Assembly (NCBI RefSeq): GCF_024139115.2
Contig: NC_085139.1
Coordinates: 144,200,652 to 144,264,651 of the forward strand
Length of the DNA stretch: 64,000 nt
Source: Armigeres subalbatus
Taxonomy: Eukaryota; Arthropoda; Insecta; Diptera; Culicidae
Direction: 5' to 3'
Shown here: piece after piece, positions 10,301 to 20,412 of the stretch
Numbering within the stretch: position 1 is the first letter of the stretch
Layout of the letters: each line of letters starts with the position of its first letter
Translations under genes and position numbers: made by a program
Notes under the pieces: model-generated
Seen by the model: only the letters and a program-made list of their open reading frames with translations
The model's database searches: none
What the model was told of the DNA's origin: nothing

Positions 10301-10527
10301 ACATGGGGTCACTCTCCCATTTAGGAATGAATATCCAATAATATCTGTGGCGAGTTTAATGAATTCTGATTAAGCCAGGAAACAAGAAAAACGGAACTAA
10401 CTCGTTTTCCATGACTACAAAAATAGTGACTTCCAGCACGTGGTAGTAAAGAATGCGTGCATGTGCGTTTGCGTGTTAACAAGTGGCCTTCGATGGGTCA
10501 TTCAGTCATAATTTTCAATCCACCTAG

Positions 10528-10750
10528 TATACCGTCGTCGGGGGTGACAATGGGTCAAATGGGGGTGAGAATGGGTCACTGTTTCAAATACTTAGAATGC
10601 TTGTAGAACAGTTTGAATGTATCTGAGGGCAAGAAGACTAAAATATAAGAGACCTTTTTGAACGATTTTGCTATCCAACCTCCATGCTGCCGGTGAGAGC
10701 GATGACCCATTCTCACCCCCCAGACCCATTGTCACCCCCGATGGCGGTAC
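10528..10750. mobile_element. MITE, 223 bp, flanked by CTAG
   Basis: The left end (TATACCGTCGTCGGGGGTGA) and right end are inverted copies. Both arms contain GGGGGTGACAATGGGTC and, further in, GGTGAGAATGGGTCA. CTAG stands directly outside both ends (10524-10527 and 10751-10754), a likely 4-bp target duplication, though TA is also possible. It is non-coding. Confidence 0.75.
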
Positions 10751-10754
10751 CTAG

Positions 10755-11824
10755 TTTTAACATACCAAGACATGGAGTATGAAAAAGGTGAAAAACTCTA
10801 AAGAAACAAAATCACTGTAACGGTAGTCAATTAGTACAATGGCAATCAGTACAATAAGCTACGACATTGTTTTGCTATCCTCGTCGTGTCTTCGAAATAA
10901 GGTTCACAGGGCGCGAAAAACTTCATCATAGTCACCCAGACCCCCTGAAGGATAATGACAATGTGTAAGGCAAATTCTGAGAAAGAAACTCTGGAAAACG
11001 CCACCCTATAGTGTCGCTACCAGTCGACTAGCAAAGTATGCAGACGAGTACAACAAGAGATTCGCAATTATATCACTCACAGATTTTACGGCTTTAGTTT
11101 AATTGCTTTCTGATTGTGCCATCACGGTGTGTATTCATGGTATCCGATGGCAACGGAAACCTGATTGGCCAATTCCATGCTCGACTTTTGCCAGCAGTCA
11201 GTGGTTCAATCGTTTACCTCCTGGGAATGCCAAGGGATGGCACAGTGTGTGTGATAATAACGAGTCCGTCTGCATGACGTGACTCCCTTCAATTTAAGTC
11301 GAACGATCTGCTGACTGTGTCTGCATAGACCAGACGGGCCACAGTGAGAGAACAGGTCGTTCATCGGGCACTGATTTTCGATGGATTCCGTTTTCATAGT
11401 TCTTTTTCATAGCCTATAAAATAGTCTGCTGGAGGAGGCGAAAGTAATCAAATCACTGAATCGATACCGGAATTGATGGTGATTGAGTTATAGTTCGTGG
11501 GTACGTTTGGAATAAAAATTTAACTGTGAGATATTTCGAAAACCGTAAAATGTCATGATCTATTTAAAAGGTATCTCCCTCGTTTACTACATAAGGTCAC
11601 ACATATGTTGAAGATCTCATTATATAGAGTAGTTGTGCCACTAATGTGTTCAAGTATTTCAGTGCATAATATCTGAAAGGCATACACGAGCGGAAGTAAT
11701 AATAACATCAGCGCTAATTTCCATACAAAATGGCCATGTTTGAGTATCAATATCTCGATTTCTAGCTATTAGATTTAGAACATATTTTGCTGAAAAAAAG
11801 ATTCACACCCGCATCGAATGTATC
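10755..11824. other. Unassigned sequence
   Basis: No open frame of interest and no repeat recognised. Minus-strand frames of about 65 codons (11206-11397, 11553-11750) have no recognisable content. Confidence 0.4.
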
Positions 11825-11844
11825 ATGTACATAATGGTCATAAG

Positions 11845-11960
11845 ATCGCAAGCACTAGGAGTATTCGAGAGGTGCGTGCTTAGGAACATCTTTGGTAATG
11901 TACAAAATAACGGCAAAAGATTAACCTCCAGCTATCCCAACTCTACGGCGAACCCAATAA
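11845..11960 (+). pseudogene. Scrap of an RTE-type LINE C-terminus
   Basis: The plus frame reads Q-A-L-G-V-F-E-R-C-V-L-R-N-I-F-G-N-V-Q, closely matching Q-R-A-L-G-V-F-E-R-K-V-L-R-T-I-Y-G-G-V-Q in the RTE element at 32.78 kb of this window. Only about 20 codons are recognisable, and there is no tail. Confidence 0.65.
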
Positions 11961-12079
11961 TCCGCGTGGGAATTGATCTCTCTTTACTAGCAGGTAATTT
12001 AAAGAGCTTAATTTAGTATTTTTTTTAAATATGCTGGAATTTTGCCTTAGCATTCGTTTTGACTATTTTGACTGTTATC

Positions 12080-12235
12080 AGGGCATTAAGCCGAATGGTC
12101 ACTAGGCCAAATGATCATTAGGCCGAATGACTATCAGGCAGAATGGTGATAAAGCTGCATGCTGATTAGGCCGAATGGTTATTCGGCCGAATGATTATCA
12201 GGCAGAATGGTCACTAGGCTGAATGAGAAGTGTGA
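12080..12235. repeat. GGCCGAAT-core array (one arm)
   Basis: Units of the type AGGCCGAATG-GTCACT / AGGCAGAATGGT recur every 15-20 bp, eight or nine times, with variable spacers. This is the same repeat type as at 13975-14502, 18263-18445, 20305-20412, 34862-34915, 36860-37445 and 51540-51640. Confidence 0.75.
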
Positions 12236-12420
12236 CGTGAGAAATAAGAAGTAAGAAGTTGGAAATGAGAAGACAGTTCTTCCTTTTTTTGACTTCTTTC
12301 TCCGTTCTCCTTTTTTCCTTCTCCCTTCTGTATTATTTCTTTTTTTTCATTCCTTTTTCAATCTTCTTCCTTGTTGCTTTTTCCTCCACTCCTCCACTTC
12401 TCACTACTCACTATTTAATA
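12236..12420. repeat. Purine then pyrimidine minisatellite next to the array
   Basis: GAGAAGTGAGA-like units (12220-12272) turn into a TTCTTC/CTTTTTC tract (12280-12400). A plus-strand open frame of 114 codons across this tract is a by-product of composition. The same array-plus-minisatellite pairing occurs at 13975-14502, 34755-34915 and 50380-51640. Confidence 0.6.
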
Positions 12421-12559
12421 TATCTTTGCTTCTTCCCATTATTGGTGAAAATGAAACCAAAATTTATTGGTGATTTTGAAACCAGTCACTTAGGATTAAA
12501 TCAAGTAAATCATGTTAGTAACGTCTTTAATGTCTATTTAGATCTTCTTTTCACCAGCT

Positions 12560-12725
12560 GTACGGAAGATTACGATTACGAAACGAAATTCCGCGGAATT
12601 TGAGTATGGCGAAAACTGATATTCTGATTTCGTTTCGTATCGTTAAATTTCAAAAATTTCGGCTGAAAAATCATGCTTTTAACGAAATTAAACGCAATTT
12701 CGAAGAATTTCGAAATGAATTTTTA
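12560..12725. repeat. ACGAAACGAAATT-type simple repeat
   Basis: Iterated ACGAAACGAAATT and AATTTCGAA motifs. The inverted type TTTCGTTTCG occurs at 15765-15920. The two might be ends of one old element about 3.3 kb long, but no terminal match or target duplication could be fixed. Confidence 0.5.
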
Positions 12726-13970
12726 ATAATTCAAATTTTCATATCATAAAAAAAATCGGCTGCGTCGCTGAAAAAAGCATTCTAACTCAATTCATCACGT
12801 AATACAATTCTGTATCTTCAACAGAAATGCATTTAGCTTTAAAAGATAACAAAACGTAGTGAAAAGTACTAAACTCGTCTTAGACGGTTGAATACATTCC
12901 ACTAAAAGAGCTTAAAATAATGTTTCTGTTAAATGATTTATTGAAAGTGTTCAAGTATAAAACGTTATGCATATCTGCTGATTCAAATAATATTGTTCAG
13001 TGACGTGAAAATAATTTGTATCGTTTTTGTATGTTCTATTTTTATTTAAGTTAACTGAGTTGTGTAAGTAAAATGTTATGTTTTATTAGGCGATTGTTCG
13101 ATCTGTGCTCTAGTTGTGGAAAGCCAAATATTCCTCATTGGTCTACTGTGTATTGTCTGTTTTGATGTTACAGAAGTTTTCCAGATTTAGTAGATTTTTA
13201 GATGTTTGCAGATTTAAGAATGCTCCAGATTTGGGACATTCTCATCTGATATCTCATCTATTTCAGATTTTGGAACTCATTCAGATCCTTCCGATGGAGA
13301 TCATTGTCATGACCTAAATTTCCCAACAACAATTTAAGCTGAATAAGCTATTTTTCTAGCTGAAGAAGCTAATTTTTGGCGAAATAAGCTCTTCTTCTGC
13401 TTCCAATGTTTGTTGGGTTTTATCTCAAGATAATTTAGATTCCGTATATCATGGAAATCTAGAATTTTCTCACATTTTCTAGATCCTGCAAATCCAGATG
13501 CTTCAGAATTGTACCGATTTTCTGTCACAATCGTGCCGGTGCGGTGCGTCTTCCGTAGGACAGTTTGTTGTTAGTTTGGACGTGCTGCTGGTTTTGAAAA
13601 TTATTATTTAGCAATAAACGTAAATGTCTGCATTTGAGTTTGTTGGCATGAAAATAATTTATATTTATTGGCCAAAGACTTATATATTATTCTCAAGGTC
13701 TGCATAGATTTATAAGTGTTGATATTAAGCATTATATTTATTTGTTGTATTTTTTTTATCATATCATATACCAATCATTTTTTTTGAAGTAAAATCTTTT
13801 GTGTTTGAATCTTTCGCTTCTCTTATATAAATAATGGATAGGAGGAATATAAACATCGAGTTTTGAAACATCTTGTATGGAACATTCTGAACGAAATTAA
13901 TTTGGTTACACTGGCGACCACCTCGTCAGTGCTACCGACTGAATAGTAACAAGGCAGCATCATATCCTAA
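12726..13970. other. Unassigned AT-rich sequence
   Basis: No coding frame or element recognised. Composition is very AT-rich with several polyA/T runs. Confidence 0.4.
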
Positions 13971-13974
13971 CTTT

Positions 13975-14502
13975 GGGGAAACTATTCGGCCGAAAACCAT
14001 TAGGCCGAATGCCACTAGGTCGAAAGTCATTTGGCCGAAAGGGTCGTTTGGCCGAAAGGGTCATTTGGCCGAAAGGGTCATTTGGCCGAATAGGTCATTT
14101 GAAAAGCGAGAAATTAGGAATGAGAAAAGAGATGTCTCACTTCTCAATCTTACTTCTCTCTTCTCACTGTAAAAAGTGATAATCGCGAAATGAGGAGTGA
14201 GACGTTTCACTACCCATTTCGCACTACTCACTTTTCACAGTAAGAAGTGAGAACTACTCCTAATTTCTCACTTTTCAAATGATCCTTTCGTTCTAATGAC
14301 CCTTTCGGCCAAATGACCCTTTCGGCCAATCGACCCTTTCGGCCAAATAACCCTTTCGGCCAAACGAACATTTCGGCCTAATGGCCTGTTCGACCAAATG
14401 TTATATTCGACCAAACAACTTTCGGCCGAGTTGCTTTCGGCCAAATGGCTTTCGGCCAAATGGCTTTCGGCCGAATTGGTTTCGGCCAAACGACCCTTCC
14501 CC
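13975..14502. mobile_element. Fold-back element with TTTGGCCGAAA-array arms and internal minisatellite
   Basis: The left arm (13975-14100) is an array of TTTGGCCGAAAGGGTCA units. The centre (14101-14275) is a GAGAAGTGAGA-type minisatellite in both orientations. The right arm (14276-14502) is the array inverted. The ends read GGGGAA...CGGCCGAAA and, inverted, GGGGAAGGGTCGTTTGGCC. The adjacent 9-mers CCTAACTTT and CCTAGGCTT match at 6 of 9, a possible decayed target duplication. There are no coding regions. Confidence 0.65.
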
Positions 14503-14511
14503 CCTAGGCTT

Positions 14512-15257
14512 CAGCAAACACGTACCGTTTTGACTCAAATTTCAAACATGACTTATATTTCGAACACTCGCTTTCAATGGCCTTTTTAACTATATTTATG
14601 AATTTTTGTCCATATGAGCTTGAATTCTTAAACTCTAAAAATTCTTAAAACTCCAGTGTTCGGAATCTGAGTCAAAACGTTATTTTGCCGCGAATTGTGA
14701 AGTTTTATTGCTAAAACACAGCAAATATTTTACTGGAAATCAGCAAATAAATAAAAATAGATTTTTTTTTACGGAAGTATGTTTCTTTTTGGTGAGCTGC
14801 CTTCATCTTATAACTTCAGTAGACCCTCAAGACCCTCAACTTCAGTAGGCTCAAGTTCCTATATTCTCTTAATTATTTAAACCTGTTAAAATTTATTTAC
14901 ATTGCATTTCCAATGAATTCAATCCCCAGGCTTTACAGATTCATCATGGAATGCGGAACGTTTTCTGGAGCGTCAGGCAATGTGAGGCAAGTAGGCTGAA
15001 CCCGGGACTGTCCCGCCTAACGCCTAACTGTCCCGAACCTTATGCCTAATAGCGTAATGGTGTTGCTAGAGTAAGCCCATCCAACGGCTATTACTATTAA
15101 GGTTCGACTCGCATCGCAGAGTACCATAGAATTTTTCTAGTTGTTCCCACAAAAAGTGTGTGAGAGGTGAAATGATGAACCGAAAAAAGGTTTTCATCTA
15201 GCAGTCACTATTTTCGTTTATCCTCCAAGGCTAACTCTATAGGAAAAAGTGATGAAT
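14512..15257. other. Unassigned sequence
   Basis: No recognisable feature beyond short A/T runs. A small palindromic GGGACTGTCCC lies near 15005. Confidence 0.4.
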
Positions 15258-15573
15258 GAAAAATGCCCCTCAGCATAACCAAAAAAATGCTCGCTTGATA
15301 TTTCCAACAGACCTCAGTAAAAATAAAAAAGCCTATTTTTTACTGCAGTTAACAGCTTTCATACCGCTAAGATCTGTTGGAAAGACCATTTTCATGAATT
15401 TGGTTGACAATTTTCCTGGAGACTTTATTCAAGATGTCAATAGAAATGGAGGGGTTGCACTTTGAATCTGTTGATTCCAGGTATTAAATCATTTTATTTT
15501 TTATTTTTACTGAGGTCTGTTGGAAATATTAAGCGATGAATATTTTTACGTTGTTTATGGTAAGGGGCATACT
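15258..15573. mobile_element. Fold-back/MITE-like inverted repeat, ~315 bp
   Basis: A 39-bp arm (15292-15330, CGCTTGATATTTCCAACAGA and onward) is repeated inverted at 15496-15534 with one mismatch. Outer homology (ATGCCCCT...CATAA) extends the arms to about 75 bp. The centre is non-coding. The target duplication is not clear. Confidence 0.65.
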
Positions 15574-15764
15574 TTTGAAAATGTTTAACAGGTTCAAAGC
15601 TGATCTGTTACTAATATCCTTTTGTGAAATTAAGCTGGAGAATCTAGAATCTATAGATAAATTAATAATAAAATTGGTTTAATCCGCGGATTTTTGATTC
15701 GTGTTTGCCTTATGTATATAATGCAAAAAAAAACTATTCAACAAAATTTTTGCGGAAAAAAAAT

Positions 15765-15920
15765 TAAATTTCGTTTCGTTTCGTGAAATTTCGAACCAAT
15801 TGGACCTTCGCTTCGTTTCGTTTCGAAGTGTCGGAAGTAAATCTGAATTTCGTTTCATTTCGTTTCGAACCAACAATATCATTTCTAATTTCGTTTCGTT
15901 TCGTTTCGTCAGGAAAATTG
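15765..15920. repeat. TTTCGTTTCG-rich repeat
   Basis: Dense iteration of TTTCGTTTCG with GAAATTTCG and CGAACC interruptions. It is the inverse of the repeat type at 12560-12725. Confidence 0.6.
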
Positions 15921-16080
15921 TATTATTGCATACCCTTACTCAAATGATTGGTAGGTACTGAGAATGGTCACTGGGCTCGAAAAAAAAACATTATCAGCCT
16001 TGATTATATTGCTTTTTGGCGCTAAAAATCCGCACCTATAACAATCGATCTTTTAGGCCTCTGTGATCATATAATTAAGG

Positions 16081-16243
16081 ACAATCCTCTCGGAATCCAC
16101 ATTAAAAGTACTCGCATTTTCAAGGCCACCCATTTAAAACGGAAACCACGCACAACTGTCGTTTTTGTTGTGCGTGGCTTCCGTTTTGAATGAGGTTCTC
16201 TTGAAAACGCGAGTACGGCAAATTTTGATTTCGAGAGGATTGT
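16081..16243. mobile_element. Near-complete palindrome, 163 bp, fold-back MITE
   Basis: ACAATCCTCTCG at the left end is matched by CGAGAGGATTGT at the right. Homology continues through GTACTCGC-TTTTCAAG to the centre, where CCACGCACAAC pairs with GTTGTGCGTGG around a 10-base loop. The arms are about 75 bp with scattered mismatches. Flanking duplication is uncertain. Confidence 0.75.
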
Positions 16244-16439
16244 ATATCTAAATGAGTTTGATGTGTAGTCTCAAATACGTTTATATTAGGATGGTACTAT
16301 AGCAAAGAAATGTAATTGCGATACGTTTACTATACATAGATATCTTTCGCAGTGTATGAAAGATTCATGAAGTACGTCATGCCAAAAATGGTAAATTTTG
16401 AGCCTCCCTTCCTGCTAGATGTTGAAACCGTTCGGGGAA

Positions 16440-17230
16440 TGTTCTCGAGGTTTTACTAATTCGATGGCTTAAGCGCCACTCTCGAAGAGAGACCACCACC
16501 GGTCGTGTTTGATTTGCCCGAATTTTTAGAGACTATTTCCCTCTTCACGTACCTACGCAGGATTTTTCGATGACTCGATGCCGGCGGGAACGATGAGGCT
16601 GCGATGTCTTAACGATGGCGATGGCGGTCACCGGCGGGTACGTACTGCGATTTGGCGCGCAGCGATGGAGATGACCCGTGTGCGATATGGCCGATCTAAA
16701 GGTGCGAAGTGAGTGGCGGCTGGAATGGAAGCTTCCGATTTCGATCGGAGAGAGTATTGTGGCACTTGGCCTGGATTTCCCCGGGACGATCGGCTCACGT
16801 ACCCAAGCGACCTGGCTTCGCATACCTATCCGGTTCACCGAGCGGGGAGTGAGTGGTGCGTCCTCTATCCTTTAATTAGGATCGAGGTTCGTGGCGTGCA
16901 ATTGACGACACGCAGAAAGACGAACCTACATTCTATAAAACAATGGTCCGAAAATGTAACGCAATGGACCTTTCCGTCGGCAATTAACGACCGACGTGGA
17001 ATATTCGCTACGATGAAATAGCGACCTCACTCACCTCCGTTTGGCTACCTGCTTGAGGCGGGCCTTCGCTGGGCACACGGGTCGGACGGTCAACGGACGA
17101 AGTCGTGGTAGAATACCACGAACGGAATCTCGATGAGATGATGAATGCCGCCGATTAGCGACAGAAAATCCAGCCGTACGAAAAAAGCGCAGGGTGCTGC
17201 GTGTCCAACACGAAATCCCGTTATTTTAAA
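16440..17230. other. GC-richer block of unknown origin
   Basis: Markedly higher GC and CpG than the surroundings, with short overlapping open frames on both strands (for example 16545-16838 minus, 16713-17021 plus) that I do not recognise. It could be part of an LTR-element leader or a unique sequence. No repeat partner is in the window. Confidence 0.3.
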
Positions 17231-18255
17231 AATTTCTCAACTTAAATAAATTTAATTACCTTTTTTTCGCATTAATTCACTATAATAAAATAATCTGAGC
17301 AGAAAACGCAATCGATTGGACCTCGGTCCACTAAGCTAGGAAGAAAACACAGAACATTTAACACCACTTATTTTTTTTAAACTCACTCACTGACTTTACC
17401 TTTAAATTAAACTAAAATTACTCAAGCAAAATCTTAAACTTTCAAGAACTGAACGTGAGTATTTTATTCGCGCAATTCTGCTCTCCAGCCGATTCGTAGA
17501 CGAAATGAGCGAGTCTGAGCCGTACTTGCGCCAAGAAATTATGAACCTTTTGAAATCATTCCACTATTCAACTATTCAAATCTGAACTATCATTCAACTT
17601 GATTCTAAAACATATTCAAATAAAATTGCGCCAACCATTTAGCATAGCGATCGCAGGCATGGCGCTTGTTTGCCGCCTATTTGCACATGCGTGCCATAAT
17701 GAGTTGAGCTTTTATAACAAATACTATAAACTTGAAATTGATACAGGAACGAACAGATTTTACGAACGCAACCGAAACACGACACATGATCACAGATTAA
17801 GATAAATTTTAAAATTTATTTTTATTTAAACGGTTCTAATTGGATATTTTTATTTAAACTTAATTGAAATAAACGTAAAACGTTACAAGGTGTGTGCCAT
17901 CGCCGACAGATTTGCATCGACGCGCTGTCATTCAAAATCTGTCACGCTGGTGATCTATAATTTACTACATCGGTTCAAATTTTTAGAGGTCCGATGAAAT
18001 ACCATACAATTTCCCGTTGGAATTTCTAGAAGTTCTCCGTAAAAACAAAGAGAACATCATTAGGAAGTTCCGAAGAATTTCACGCCAAAAACAAAAAAAA
18101 ATCTCCTATATTTCGAAAATATTTCAGTTGAAATCCCAACTAAATTGCCAAGAGACTATGGAAGAATTTTTTTGTGGATATTCTGGAGAACTCAAGTGCA
18201 CATTCCGGAAATTCAACTCCCGTTATCATCTAAAGAGTTCTTTGTTCAAATCAAA
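17231..18255. other. AT-rich unassigned sequence
   Basis: No recognised element. The frames present are short and low in information content. Confidence 0.4.
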
Positions 18256-18262
18256 TTTTGGA

Positions 18263-18445
18263 ACGGGGAAGGGCCGTTTGGCCGAACGTTGTTTGGCTGA
18301 ATATGCCATTTGGCCAAACAAACCATCATACTGAAACCCATCAGCTGAAAAATCATTTGGCCGAGAATGCGGCAAAAAAGACATGCGGTAGAAAATGTCG
18401 TTTGGTCGAACAGGTCATTTGGCTGAAAAATCGACGTCACGCCGC
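18263..18445. repeat. TTTGGCCGAA array, terminal motif at left
   Basis: Begins with GGGGAAGGGCCGTTTGGCCG, the terminal motif seen inverted at 14.5 and 20.4 kb. Degenerate units (TTTGGCCAAAC, TTTGGCCGAGAATG, TTTGGTCGAACAGGTC) then continue for about 180 bp. No inverted partner close by. Confidence 0.7.
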
Positions 18446-18565
18446 CGCCGACCAAAATTAAGACGAACGGCACCACCGACGATTTTTTGACCGGTGCACA
18501 CTACTTTCCCCTCGTTACGCCTTTGAATTAATTCTCCTAAAGAAGTGACATGTTTTGTAGATAGT

Positions 18566-18618
18566 TTTTTTTTAATCTTTATTAGTGAGGTTTTTAGCCC
18601 TAGGCTAATTCTCCTCAG
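18566..18618 (-). mobile_element. Micro-retrocopy: 53-bp 3' end of a retroelement with 12-bp target duplication
   Basis: TTTGTAGATAGT stands on both sides (18554-18565 and 18619-18630), a perfect 12-bp duplication. The insert starts with polyT. Read on the minus strand it ends ...TAGCCTAGGGCTAAAAACC, then TCACTAATAAAGATT and polyA, so it carries an AATAAA signal and a poly(A) tail. A sister copy lies at 35310-35354. Confidence 0.85.
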
Positions 18619-18630
18619 TTTGTAGATAGT

Positions 18631-20300
18631 CTTTTATATGTCTAACCTAAAAACAAAATGTTTAGTTTCTTGGTAAACAGCAAGAGTGAAAATATTAACA
18701 TTATGGAAATAAATCCATTTCACACAACATCAAAGAATAAATAAATCTTTTCATACAACAACAAAATGCTCAAAATATAGCACTCATAATAAAACATGAC
18801 ACACATCCAGAACTCTACGAAAAATTACAATAAAATTCGTCCCGGTTTATTTAATTGTTACTTCCTCCTCTTCATTTTTAACTATTAAAACACCATTTGC
18901 AACAATATTGCCTGAACCCCGCTCAGCAGCAGATGGTACGTCTCTCAAGCCACATTATCGATCATCGCATTATTCTTCCAACAGTGCCATAATCATGCGA
19001 ATCGCTATTCGAATGCATGCACAATATCGCGCGGAGCAGCATTAAAGAAGTATAAAGAAGCGGGCCCGGGCCAAAGAGCAACAGAGAGCACAAGCTAAAA
19101 GCTATCCAATAAAAGTCGTAATTATGGCCATATTTTAAACTTTATGAACAACAAACTCATCTCTTGCAGATGCGCTCGCAAGCCACAGCCGCCGAGCGAG
19201 GGGTATGTGTATCATAGTGGACAACACATAGAGCCACATCAGAGACTAGCCACTCGCTGCAGCACGCTATGAGCCCAATGGGGTCAATGGGGTGGCTCGA
19301 AGAAACAACAAAGCTACTCAAGATTTCAGAATAATGATTCCATATAAGATTACTTCTTCACAAATCTCATGACACAAATTCTTCTAACACTGCCGGTTGC
19401 TAATTAATTCAACATAGATATTATCAGCCACCCCAACTACACCATGTTCCAAGGGTTACGGAACAAGGGCTGGTTTTAAATTCTTCATTGAGGTTACAAT
19501 TTCCAGATTATGTGCCCTCTGAATGTTCCGATCTTCTTTTAAGCATTCTGCGAATCAGCGGGAAACAGAGAAGTGGAACAGAACACTTGAGCCTTTCTGC
19601 AAGGAAACAAGGTTGTAATCTGCTCACCATCTTTTTGTTTATTGCCATTAATGGGACATACAAGTGTTCAAGCCATGAATTAATGGATTGCTCCGCAAGA
19701 TGGTCATGGGAGCTTTGACTCGCGGGGTTAGATCGCCAAGGATGCCCGCTGCTTGGCTCGGGTTGTGTATTTATGCCAGAAGTGCTTTGTCGAACGGTGG
19801 GTGTTATCCCACAGGGAAGACAATTATGTTATTAGCAGATCGTCATAAATTGTGTATTAATCGATACATAATTTATGCTGGTGGGTGGGCGGTTTTCGAC
19901 CGCAAGGTACACAAAATTACGCGATGCTTTGCGTGGGTATCTATTATTTCACCTTAAGTGGTCCCTTCGCGAGCAGCAATGATTATATGTCCTGGGGACT
20001 TACATGTCAAGGCCAGGCGAGGGAAATATTACTTGTTTATGTTAACAATGATAACAGGAAAAAAATATCAGCGATTTGTCGGCATACCCAGCCTATGTAG
20101 GTACTGCGGATCGCATAAGAATGCACGAATAAAATCGTTAAACATTACAAATTTCGTCAAAATGGTTCCAATTTATTATTAGTGTTCCCTCGGGTGCCAA
20201 TTCTAAAATTCAGATACGATATTGCACATTATTTAAACTCAATCGGATATGTTTCTGGTCTCAGTTTTAGCTTCTTTACAGATGAAAATTGGTCATGTTG
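18631..20300. other. TE-poor block, possibly single-copy, with a strong palindrome
   Basis: No transposon ends, arrays or long open frames. Some stretches (18880-19300, 19600-20100) have mixed composition unlike the AT-rich TE filler. A 34-base palindrome is at 19844-19877. This is where I would look first for intronic regulatory sequence, but I see no gene to attach it to. Confidence 0.3.
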
Positions 20301-20304
20301 TTAT

Positions 20305-20412
20305 GACACTTTCATCGGCCAAATGGTATATTTGGCCAAACAATTTTCGGCCTAGTGGCCTTCTGTCAAATATCATTCAACCGAACGGTATTCGGCCAAA
20401 CGGCCCTTCCCT
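20305..20412. repeat. TTTGGCCAAA array ending in CGGCCCTTCCC
   Basis: Units TCGGCCAAATGG, TTTGGCCAAACAA, TTCGGCCTAGTGG and TTCGGCCAAACGGCCCTTCC. The last is the inverted terminal motif of this family. It is opposite in orientation to the array at 18263-18445; the two could be ends of one ~2.15-kb element, but the flanks do not match. Confidence 0.65.

Larger units (their letters stand above)
3054..10310 (+). mobile_element. Decayed BEL/Pao LTR retrotransposon, domains in order, LTRs not found
   Basis: Coding remnants appear in canonical BEL/Pao order: PHD-like finger and coiled coil, DUF1759-type gag, zinc knuckle, aspartic protease, reverse transcriptase, RNase H, H2C2 integrase and the C-terminal integrase-associated domain. 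All are on the plus strand and joined only by crossing stops and frameshifts. A MITE (3444-3642) and a ~1.47-kb insertion (about 3925-5395) lie within gag. No flanking LTR pair was recognisable. The element is dead: many stops, and the RT catalytic motif reads YVDN instead of YVDD. Confidence 0.88.

Noticed and set aside
12259..12603. 114-codon ORF rich in F, L and S, looking like a membrane protein
   Set aside because: It lies on a TTCTTC-type pyrimidine tract next to a repeat array, and hydrophobicity follows from composition.
18263..20412. Single 2.15-kb element bounded by the two GGGAAGGGCCGTTTGGCC arrays
   Set aside because: The termini fit, but the flanking 9-mers do not match and the interior looks unlike other copies. 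Kept as two separate arrays.
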